8,655 bases of DNA from JAFNAG01 sp050011535 (GTDB lineage Bacteria; Acidobacteriota; UBA6911): NCBI GenBank assembly GCA_050011535.1, contig JBEKIX010000155.1, positions 1 to 8,655 on the forward strand, written 5' to 3'. Positions 1 to 5,350 of the stretch are shown piece after piece (the first letter of the stretch is position 1; each line of letters starts with the position of its first letter). Both the position numbers and the translations under genes were made by a program. The notes below the pieces were generated by a model, which worked only from the letters and a program-made list of their open reading frames with translations, was not told where the DNA came from and did no database searches.

Positions 1-651
1 GTGGTCCAGGGCGGCGGGGATGGAGGATCCTGCCGGTAATCTCTTCGAGCCGATCGACAAGTGCTTTGCTCCCGCAGGGCCGGCCGGTCCTGGTTGTTTT
101 CTGGAGAGCCACCATTTCGTGAGGATCCGTGTGCAGCAGTTGTCGCCACTGTTCCGGGCTGAAACGCCAATGCTCCAGGACATCAACGTCGATCAATGGA
201 TCGGTTGCCACGAGCCCCACGTGGTATTGCGCTTCTGACCACAAATAATCCCATGGCTGCGCGACGATTCCGGCTCGAGTGGGATTGCGCTCAACATAAC
301 GGAGCGCAGCGAAAAAGTGGTCCTCATCCAGCGGGCAGGCAAGGGGACGTCCCTGGAACAGGTAGCCAGGTTTTCCCATCCTGAAGTTGATACCTCGAGT
401 ATAAAGGCGATGGGTCTCGCCGATCGCTTTGCGCAGGCTACCTTCCCGATCGGGAATGACTACCAGATGGGCGTGATTGTCCATGAGCGTGTAGGAGGCG
501 AAATGCAAGCCGTGAATCCGACCGTAATAACGCAGGAGCTGAAGGTACTCGAGACGGTCTACCAGGCTGAAAAAATCCTCATGGAGCGGACGCCGCGCTG
601 GGTAATATGGTGTGGGATGCCGGGGACTACAACGCGGGCCAAGCGGGCCAT
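1..651 (-). pseudogene. Frameshifted REP-associated tyrosine (Y1) transposase, 3' end beyond window
   Basis: Starting from the ATG at 651-649, preceded by a GGGAGA ribosome site, the frame reads MARLARVVVPGIPHHITQRG, the classic N-terminus of IS200-like/RAYT transposases (PF01797). It hits a stop about 30 codons in. The protein continues in another frame from about 580 to the window edge: DFFSLVDRLEYLQLLRYYG, then the metal-binding HUH motif inside LMDNHAHLVV, the likely catalytic tyrosine in THRLYTRGIN, and the conserved GYLFQGRP and ALRYVERNPTRAGIV. One missing base near 570-580 (reading ATGAGG where ATGGAGG would restore MEDFFS) explains the break. These enzymes cut and join single-stranded DNA at REP-type hairpins. 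The frameshift lies beside a run of six T, so it could be a real mutation or a sequencing error. Identity is very secure; inactivity is likely but unproven. Confidence 0.9.
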
Positions 652-827
652 GAATTCTCCCGAAACGCTTCACTTTCACTAACTGCCCGAGGGCCGGAAT
701 GGTCAACTTTTTCTTGAGGGATCAACCTTTTTCGATGAGTAGTGGTGGGTACAGCTCAGTTTGGACCGCAGGAATACGACTTTCAGCAATGCGTTGATCG
801 CGCAGAGATAAGTAATATGTCCCCAGA

Positions 828-1118
828 TCTCAGCAGGCCACCATCGATACGCTCTTGGCTCAGACGAGCAAGGCAGCCCGGCGGCACTGTCCGCGGTCCA
901 TCCTGCTGGTTGGGGGAGTAGCCTGCAACAGCCTGCTGCGTCGGACCTTCACCGAGGTTTTCGAACATCAAGGGGAGATCTGCCGCGTCTATTGCCCGAG
1001 CCCGATCCTGACGACGGACAATGCCGCGATGATCGCCGCCGCCGGAACTCCGAAGTTGCGCAGAGGCGCCGCAGCCGACCTGAACCTCAACGCCTTCGCT
1101 GATCTGCCCCTCTGTTGA
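828..1118 (+). pseudogene. tsaD: C-terminal fragment of TsaD (tRNA threonylcarbamoyladenosine biosynthesis)
   Basis: The plus-strand frame opens after a TAA at 813-815 and reads SQQATIDTLLAQTSKAARR, then ILLVGGVACNSLLRR, then CRVYCPSPILTTDNAAMIAAAG, and ends ADLNLNAFADLPLC. VGGVACNSxLR and TDNAAMIAAAG are hallmark motifs of the TsaD/Kae1 ASKHA-type ATPase, which transfers the threonylcarbamoyl group to A37 of ANN-decoding tRNAs. A full TsaD has about 340 residues; only the last ~95 remain, with the metal-binding HxxxH and most of the nucleotide fold missing. A TTG at 855 is in frame, but there is no ribosome site. Since tsaD is essential in most bacteria, an intact copy should exist elsewhere. 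This looks like a scar from recombination or from capture of flanking DNA by a mobile element. Confidence 0.85.
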
Positions 1119-1542
1119 AAAACCCGCAAAATGCGCGAATCCCGCCCTGTCCAAGCCCAGGATGGCGCGCGCCCTTGTTCGTGCCGGCCGGCATAGAGAG
1201 TCCTTGCGCCGCCGCATGTTTCCTTGCCGCGGGGTTGGCAATGAACTTCAGAAGCGCGTCCCGCAGCTCCTTGTTGCTTCCGGTTGCCTCGCAGTTGGGC
1301 ATGAGCTTCAGTAGTTGGCGGGCTTCTTCCCTGAACTCGCCAGGGCAGTTTACGTCGCAAGGGTCGGGGAGCAGCAGCGCCATCAGCATCGCCCGACAAG
1401 CCGCCAGCGGCCGCTGCGCCCACCAAAGGTGCAGCGTGGAGGGATGCCCGTGGCGGATAGACTTCTCCCGGGCAGAGTGGCGGCTCACCTCCGCCACCGG
1501 AAAATCCACCTCCGCCAGCCTTTTACATTCTTTTGGAATCAT
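1087..1542 (-). pseudogene. N-terminal fragment of a DUF1156 (COG1743-type) DNA adenine methylase
   Basis: The frame starts MIPKECKRLAEVDFPVAEVS and contains SAREKSIRHGHPSTLHLWWA then QRPLAACRA, the diagnostic N-terminus of DUF1156 methylases, followed by the typical PDPCDVNCPGEF and ELRDALLKFIA. After KFIA (about position 1240) family resemblance stops: the expected ADFANWD and the SAM-binding and catalytic motifs are absent, and the last residues run antisense into the tsaD fragment. The family normally has about 900-1000 residues, so only the first ~100 remain. Such methylases occur in anti-phage islands with DUF499, DUF3780 and HerA-type helicases. The ATG directly follows the TAG of an upstream reading frame (TAGATG), as in an operon. 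It is non-functional as it stands. Identity of the N-terminus is secure. Confidence 0.85.
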
Positions 1543-1722
1543 CTATGCGACAGCCTTTGCTTCCCCGGGCACCAGTTTGCTTACTCTCCGAATTAGATCC
1601 CGAATCCTCTCTTGAATGCTATACAGCATCCCGACATCGCGATGCGGACCCACAAGGTCACGCACCAGGTGCATCACATCGTTCCTGAAATCGTTACATG
1701 TTCTTACCTGATGCCCCTCTTT
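1543..1722 (-). pseudogene. C-terminal tail of an unrecognised gene upstream of the DUF1156 methylase
   Basis: A 59-codon open stretch on the minus strand, without an obvious true start, contains VMHLVRDLVGPHRDVGMLYS and IQERIRDLIRRVSKLVPGEA and ends KAVA. The last ~25 residues look like an amphipathic, basic helix. Its TAG (1545-1543) is immediately followed by the ATG of the DUF1156 fragment, which is why I read it as the 3' end of the preceding gene in the same operon. An internal ATG at 1674 with AGGAA upstream could make it a 43-residue small protein instead. By context it might be part of a DUF1156-associated defence gene, but I see no motif that names it. Confidence 0.35.
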
Positions 1723-1767
1723 TTACCTTCACGCAATCCCTATGTCCTGATCCAAAAATGCCAGCTT

Positions 1768-2193
1768 ATGCCAAAGCAAAAATCTATAGACGCTTCATCT
1801 CAGCAGCTCATCCCGGTGGAGACGAATGCGGGCAAGATTTTTTTGATCCGCGGTCAGAAGGTTATGCTTGATCGCGACCTGGCCCAGCTTTACGGTGTCT
1901 CAACGAGGGGTCTTAACGAGCAGAGCCGCCGCAACCGCGACCGGTTCCCTGAAGATTTTGCTTTTGTTCTCACACTGGAGGAGTTCGCAAACTTGAAGTC
2001 GCATTTTGCGACATCAAGTTCAGTTTGGGGCGGTCGCCGGAAACTGCCATACGCCTTTAGCGAGCACGGGGCGATTATGGCCGCCAACGTCCTCAGCAGT
2101 CCCATTGCCGTTCGCGCCAGCATTCAGGTTGTCCGCGCGTCCGGCGTCAGGGCAGGCGCAATTCTTGCGGGACGTGCTGGCGTCTCACCTTGA
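1768..2193 (+). pseudogene. ORF6N domain DNA-binding protein, C-terminus disrupted by higBA
   Basis: From ATG 1768 the protein reads MPKQKSID then IFLIRGQKVMLDRDLAQLYG, then RGLNEQSRRNRDRFPEDFAF, then LPYAFSEHGAIMAANVLSSP and IAVRASIQVVRA. This is the ORF6N domain (PF10543, KilA-N-like), a DNA-binding module of phage and mobile-element proteins; the residues after SHFATSSSVWGGRRK match its usual layout. Complete relatives continue VVRAFVRLREML plus a coiled C-terminal part. Here the frame turns into SGVRAGAILAGRAGVSP and stops at 2193. In another frame, 2162-2188 encodes FLRDVLASH, close to the expected continuation, so a small insertion (~22 bases) seems to have shifted the frame just before higA sequence takes over. 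The frame stays open upstream to 1612, but that part does not resemble the family. No strong ribosome site is visible. Confidence 0.75.
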
Positions 2194-2452
2194 TTTTGCT
2201 CTCGTCCTTGCGGGCGGCGGCAAGGTCGTAGGCAAGCTGCATTCGCAACCACGTTTCCGGCGTGCTGCCGAATGCCTTGGATAGCCGAATAGCCATCTCC
2301 GGGCTAATGCCGGACTTGCCGTTGATGACGTTGTTTAGAGTCTGGCGGGTGACGCCGAGAATCTTTGCCCCAGCGGTCACAGACAGGCCCAGCGGCTCAA
2401 GGCACGCGCTCCGCACGATGCGTCCCGGATGTGCAGGGTTTTTCATGGGCAT
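2147..2452 (-). CDS. higA: HigA-type antitoxin (XRE family helix-turn-helix)
   Basis: 101 residues: MPMKNPAHPGRIVRSACLEP, then LGLSVTAGAKILGVTRQTLN with NVINGKSGISPEMAIRLSKA, and FGSTPETWLRMQLAYDLAAA. This is the standard HigA layout: the NPxHPG entry motif, a helix-turn-helix over about residues 24-60, and the WLRMQxxYDL dimer segment. It neutralises HigB and represses the operon. The ribosome site AAGGAG (2461-2466) overlaps the higB stop codon and lies 8 bases from this ATG, giving tight coupling; a second in-frame ATG two codons later is possible. Toxin-before-antitoxin order is typical of hig loci. The last ~10 residues (after KIKVRR) differ from the usual ending and are antisense to a stretch that looks like ORF6N coding sequence, so the stop may have been supplied by the insertion site. 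Confidence 0.93.
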   Translation of the reverse strand: MPMKNPAHPGRIVRSACLEPLGLSVTAGAKILGVTRQTLNNVINGKSGISPEMAIRLSKAFGSTPETWLRMQLAYDLAAARKDESKIKVRRQHVPQELRLP

Positions 2453-2464
2453 GTCTTTTTCTCC

Positions 2465-2743
2465 TTAGTGGTAGTCGATCAGTTCAACGTCAAATGCGTC
2501 GGTTCCTTCAAAACGAAACATGATACGCCAGTTGGCCCGCACGGCCACAGACCAAAACCCCTGCAAATCGCCTTTCAGCGGGTGAAGACGATAACCGGGA
2601 AGATTAAGCGCCTGCGGCGTAGCGGCCTCATCAAGGACGGTCAAAATCTCCTGAACCGTGTCCACCAAATCAGCCCGTATCCCGCTCCGGTCGCCGCGCT
2701 CATAGAACCGTTTCAGGCCCCGGTGCTTGAAGCTTTTAATCAT
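2465..2743 (-). CDS. higB: HigB/RelE-superfamily mRNA-interferase toxin
   Basis: 92 residues starting MIKSFKHRGLKRFYERGDRS, with the core LPGYRLHPLKGDLQGFWSVA and VRANWRIMFRFEG, and ending DAFDVELIDYH. It matches the HigB-like killer family (PF05015) along its whole length, including the conserved LHPLKGD, FWSV, NWRI and the terminal YH. Family members cleave mRNA on the ribosome. Length is normal, with no break. It is the first gene of a two-gene operon, with higA starting 12 bases after its stop. A strong promoter lies so close (see 2752-2780) that the transcript would begin within a few bases of the ATG. The pair is probably active and may stabilise this otherwise decaying region. Confidence 0.94.
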   Translation of the reverse strand: MIKSFKHRGLKRFYERGDRSGIRADLVDTVQEILTVLDEAATPQALNLPGYRLHPLKGDLQGFWSVAVRANWRIMFRFEGTDAFDVELIDYH

Positions 2744-2751
2744 TAGAGTCC

Positions 2752-2780
2752 ATCGTAAAGTGTATGTTGTCAGTTGTCAA
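2752..2780 (-). promoter_or_regulatory. Sigma-70 type promoter of higBA with overlapping 7-bp direct repeats
   Basis: On the minus strand, TTGACA (2780-2775) and TACGAT (2757-2752) are separated by exactly 17 bases, giving a perfect -35 and a 4/6 -10. The predicted start is about 2745, almost at the higB ATG (2743), so the message would be nearly leaderless. The -35 overlaps two adjacent copies of TGACAAC, a candidate HigA operator. Functional role is inferred. Confidence 0.65.
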
Positions 2781-2890
2781 GTTCGTCATGGTTGCCTCTT
2801 TTGTTTGAGTGACCCCACGGCGGGGGCGAAAGAGGGCACGTCAAGCCGCCGCAACTGGGCGCGGCTGTCATGGCCTTTTCACGAAAGGGA

Positions 2891-2960
2891 TCTGGAAAAG
2901 TTACTTAATGTACGCTCTTCTGCCATGGGCGGATCCATGCAAGAAAGTAAATTTTCCAGA
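2891..2960. repeat. Long inverted repeat, 16-bp arms with nested inner dyad
   Basis: TCTGGAAAAGTTACTT (2891-2906) and AAGTAAATTTTCCAGA (2945-2960) are inverted copies with one mismatch in 16. The 38-base loop contains a second dyad, CATGG/CCATG, around GGGCGGAT. The ~70-base unit lies in the gene-poor stretch 2744-3039, between higB and the 3' end of the VWA gene. It could be a miniature transposable element, the joined ends of a lost insertion sequence, or a structured RNA. The outer stem is A/T-rich without a T-run, so a Rho-independent terminator is less likely. Apart from this and the higBA promoter I see no gene in 2744-3039; one open tail ending LKQKRQP (minus strand, about 2787-2875) is too weak to call. 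Confidence 0.7.
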
Positions 2961-3031
2961 CCCCCTTCCTCCTTCCCTTGACGATAAGATCCGAATCGGT
3001 GCCCATTGGTGATACGTCCAATTTCACTTAA

Positions 3032-3047
3032 ACCTGTCCTTATTGCA
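3032..3047. repeat. Isolated near-copy of the 5058-5095 repeat at the end of the VWA gene
   Basis: ACCTGTCCTTATTGCA overlaps the last codons and stop of the VWA gene. It differs from the repeat core ACCTGAGCCTTATTGCA only by T in place of AG. In the VWA gene it encodes the terminal LQ and stop, so it may be the ancestral context of the repeat. The same orientation at both sites means the segment 3032-5095 is flanked by short direct repeats. Confidence 0.5.
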
Positions 3048-4518
3048 GCTTGACAAGCCTGCTGCCCGATCTGTCGCTTCCCGGATCGTAGACGACGACT
3101 TTGATGATCTGCTTCGGCGTCTTGAGCGGTATTGTGGTGGAATACGGAATTCCCGACTGCAGGATCCTCTGATAGGTCCCTTCCGACAGGCTCATGTCCA
3201 TGATCTTCCAGTCGGCGCCCAGGGGCTTCCCTTTGGCGTCCTGGTAAAAGGTGGTGATTCGCAGTCTGGCTGCGTGCCGGTCGTCGAGAATCTTGAAAAA
3301 GACATTCGCAGGAATGATCTGCAAATCAACTTTGACCTGAGGCTTGCCCTTGGCATCCTGCACCTCGGTCGTGCTGATCTCGAAAGGGATGTCTCTCAGA
3401 TCCGAACTGATGTTGCGGGCGGCGTAGATTCGGTTCTGGGCGATCAACTCCTCAAAGTCTATGGGCAGCGTTTTCGACTTGGAGTCCGTCTTGCCAGCGC
3501 CGCGGGAGCTGTTCTTGGTCGGGGTAGGCGCCTGAGCTCCGGCATAATAACCGCTGCGAGCCTGCACACTGCACCAGGGACAGCGTTGTCCGGAGGTGAG
3601 TTTTACGATCAGCCGGTGGTAACTGCCTTCCTTCCCCTGATCGGAAGGAGTGAAACCGAGAAGATAGCCGTGCTTGAGATTCATAATCGCCATATCCATA
3701 GCCTCGGCGAGCTTTCCCGTGCCGGCATCGAGGATTTCTCCCCCTGTTTCCAGGGCGATTCGGCCTATTGAGCTTGGATCCCCCTGATCCGAGACCCCGG
3801 GGTTGTCACCCGGAGTCCTGAGGCTGTATAGGGTAACGCCGGCTTCCAGCGCCTCCTGAAGTATCTCTCGAAAATTGTGATCGCTGGGCACGGATTGGTA
3901 ATTGTCGGAAACCAGGATGATTGAGCGCCGCTGATCAGGCGCTTTTAGGTGCAGGTAGTGCGCTGCGTCGAAAAGAGGATCATAGATGTTAGTGCCCATG
4001 CCTCCCGGGATCTGGCTCACCATTTGAGCGATCCGCATGTGATCATCCGTGAGATCACTAAGCCGTGCGGATTTCATGTCGAAAGTAAAGAGCCCTACTT
4101 GATCCTCAGGTTTGAGACGTTGTAAAGCTGTGAGCGCCGCAGTGCGCAACTGCGGCAAAAAAGGCTGCACACTTGGGCTGCGGTCGACCACCAGGGCGAC
4201 GGCAAGAGGAAGCTGCTCGGTGGAAAAGAGGGTGATCTGCTGGGCCACGCCGTTATCATAGATTGCAAAGTCCTCAGCCTGCAGATCGCCAACGAAACCT
4301 CCTTTTTCAGTGCGCACGATAGCATCGACAGTGACCAGCACCGCGTTGGTCTTTATCGTGAAGTCTCCCTTGGGTGAGGCTTGCTGCCGGCCAGCCTCGT
4401 CGGATGGAAGGGGTGTCCTGGCCCGCGCCGGTGTGGGCGCGCCGCCAGTCAGCATATCGCCAGGAAAAGATGACAGGGACTGAAGAATCATCCATGCCAC
4501 ACAGATAAGCGTTCCCAT
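3040..4518 (-). CDS. Secreted VWA-domain protein, VWFA-related Acidobacterial family (TIGR03436)
   Basis: 492 residues. A short hydrophobic start (MGTLICVAWMILQSLSSFPG) with no basic n-region is a probable but atypical signal peptide. A linker is followed by the family opener FTIKTNAVLVTVDAIVRTEK, then GFVGDLQAEDFAIYDNGVAQ and QITLF (residues ~53-98). The von Willebrand A fold spans ~105-330. Its MIDAS metal site looks complete: D112, S114 and S116 in VDRSPSVQ, T176 in GMGTNIYDPL, and D205 in LVSDNYQS. The family signature LKHGYLLGFTPSD follows. The last ~140 residues (DFEELIAQNRIY onward) form a second beta-rich part I cannot name. GAGGTGA just before the ATG supports the start, and the stop of an upstream frame (4522-4524) lies inside this ribosome site. 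The substrate or partner is unknown; a role in extracellular binding or adhesion is only inference. It is the best phylum marker in the window. Confidence 0.9.
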   Translation of the reverse strand: MGTLICVAWMILQSLSSFPGDMLTGGAPTPARARTPLPSDEAGRQQASPKGDFTIKTNAVLVTVDAIVRTEKGGFVGDLQAEDFAIYDNGVAQQITLFSTEQLPLAVALVVDRSPSVQPFLPQLRTAALTALQRLKPEDQVGLFTFDMKSARLSDLTDDHMRIAQMVSQIPGGMGTNIYDPLFDAAHYLHLKAPDQRRSIILVSDNYQSVPSDHNFREILQEALEAGVTLYSLRTPGDNPGVSDQGDPSSIGRIALETGGEILDAGTGKLAEAMDMAIMNLKHGYLLGFTPSDQGKEGSYHRLIVKLTSGQRCPWCSVQARSGYYAGAQAPTPTKNSSRGAGKTDSKSKTLPIDFEELIAQNRIYAARNISSDLRDIPFEISTTEVQDAKGKPQVKVDLQIIPANVFFKILDDRHAARLRITTFYQDAKGKPLGADWKIMDMSLSEGTYQRILQSGIPYSTTIPLKTPKQIIKVVVYDPGSDRSGSRLVKLQ

Positions 4519-4521
4519 CGC

Positions 4522-4740
4522 TCACCTCGGTACAGCCTGCGCTATGCGATTGTCATCCTCTTCTAGATGAAACTCAGCGCCATATGGTTCAGATATTAGC
4601 TTGCCATCCTGCGTGGAATGGATAGAATAAACAAGCTGAAAGTTTGTCGCATGTCCCGGTACGAATCCTGCTTCCGATATGGGGCCTCGGAACCGGAATT
4701 CGACCGGGATAACCGGGGCATGCAGCTTATTTCGACTATG
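4522..4740 (-). pseudogene. Unrecognised gene remnant directly upstream of the VWA gene
   Basis: The frame reads LHAPVIPVEFRFRGPISEAG, then FVPGHATNFQLVYSIHSTQD, then GKLISEPYGAEFHLEEDDN and ends RIAQAVPR, with its TGA (4524-4522) three bases before the VWA start. The composition looks like genuine protein, probably beta-rich, but I recognise no family. Extended upstream to the GTG at 4920, the same frame becomes Arg/Ser-rich and reads like antisense or out-of-frame DNA, so I take only this part as real. Codon use is less G/C-biased at third positions than in the fragment just upstream (4736-4948), which suggests the two come from different genes. Confidence 0.35.
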
Positions 4741-4948
4741 CGCCGATCGACTGAAGCGGCGGGCGAGGCAGGTCGATGAACGAAGTCGAATATGCGAACG
4801 ACGGATTCGTCGGAAAACCGTCGAGCGTGTACTCGAAGGTCTGCGTGACGAGCGCGCGCCGGAGGAAAAGCTCGACCCGCTCCCGCGAAGGATAGGAAGG
4901 ACAAACTGCCAAATGTTCACTGCCTCCGCCTGGCGCGCCCCGCGGCAT
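4736..4948 (-). pseudogene. C-terminal tail of an unrecognised gene
   Basis: The frame contains RERVELFLRRALVTQTFEYT, then LDGFPTNPSFAYSTSFIDLP and ends RPPLQSIGA, stopping at TAG 4738-4736. From about 4860 onward third positions are strongly G/C-rich, as expected for coding DNA here. The open frame begins at ATG 4948, with no matching ribosome site. I do not recognise the family; it reads as the end of a larger protein whose front is gone. The neighbouring frame (4522-4740) continues right at its stop, so a single frameshifted gene is an alternative, but the codon-use change argues for two separate fragments. Confidence 0.35.
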
Positions 4949-5057
4949 GCGGCCTCGTCAGGTTCCGATAAAGAGCAGTTATGTCAACTTCGTGGCATAG
5001 GCCCCGGTCAAGCAGAATTTTAAAGCCAAGCTGTGTTCCCGGATCCGGTTTTTTTGC

Positions 5058-5095
5058 ACACCTGAGCCTTATTGCAACACCTGAGCCTTATTGCA
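5058..5095. repeat. Perfect 19-bp tandem repeat, two copies (plus a degenerate third)
   Basis: ACACCTGAGCCTTATTGCA occurs at 5058-5076 and again at 5077-5095 without a gap. A third, shortened copy, ACACCTAATTGCAA, lies at 5136-5149; it is what remains if CCTGAG is dropped from the unit and one base changed. The array sits 70-110 bases beyond the stop of the IS91-type transposase remnant, where the replication-origin end of such an element would lie, so iteron-like repeats are possible. A related 16-mer also occurs at 3032-3047. Confidence 0.85.
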
Positions 5096-5167
5096 GGGCA
5101 GATTAGCCACTCCACTTTGCCTTTCGGGCACACGCACACCTAATTGCAAAGCGGATTGGTCGCCTTG

Positions 5168-5350
5168 CTACCATGAATATGCTTTTCCCGTGTACGATAA
5201 TGGCGGGGCGATTGGCGGGGCCCTCGTGGGGAGGCCAAGGCAGGCTAAAATCTTCTCGATTGCATCCGGAGGATTGATCGCAGCAAGTATTCTCATCCGC
5301 CCGCCACAACGGGGGCAGGAGAGCACGTCCAATTCGAAGGATCGGTTTTC
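5168..5350 (-). pseudogene. C-terminal remnant of an IS91-family (Y2 rolling-circle) transposase
   Basis: The minus-strand frame reads NRSFELDVLSCPRCGGRMRI, then LAAINPPDAIEKILACLGLP and TRAPPIAPP, and ends at TAG 5170-5168. (F)xLDVLxCPxCGGRMR...A.I..P..I..IL..LGLP is the well-known tail of IS91-type transposases, with its zinc-knuckle-like CPRCGG. All upstream parts, including the HUH and twin-tyrosine motifs, are missing (a full protein has about 350-400 residues). The fragment begins exactly where the serine-recombinase gene ends: the preceding codons (LQEMQYE) look like an alternative-frame end of the recombinase family. The recombinase unit therefore appears to abut, or to have landed in, an IS91-like element. 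Other IS91 parts may lie beyond the window. Confidence 0.8.

Noticed and set aside
1115..1615. 166-residue plus-strand frame
   Set aside because: It is antisense to the DUF1156 methylase fragment, whose motifs are clear on the minus strand.
2787..2875. Minus-strand tail ending DVPSFAPAVGSLKQKRQP as a gene end
   Set aside because: It is about 29 codons, has no start and matches no family I recognise; it cannot be told from chance.
3043..3771. 242-residue plus-strand frame inside the VWA gene
   Set aside because: It is antisense of conserved VWA-family sequence and has no recognisable domain.
5036..5056. CCGGATCCGG followed by a T-run as a Rho-independent terminator
   Set aside because: The palindrome leaves no loop and there is no intact plus-strand gene upstream to terminate.
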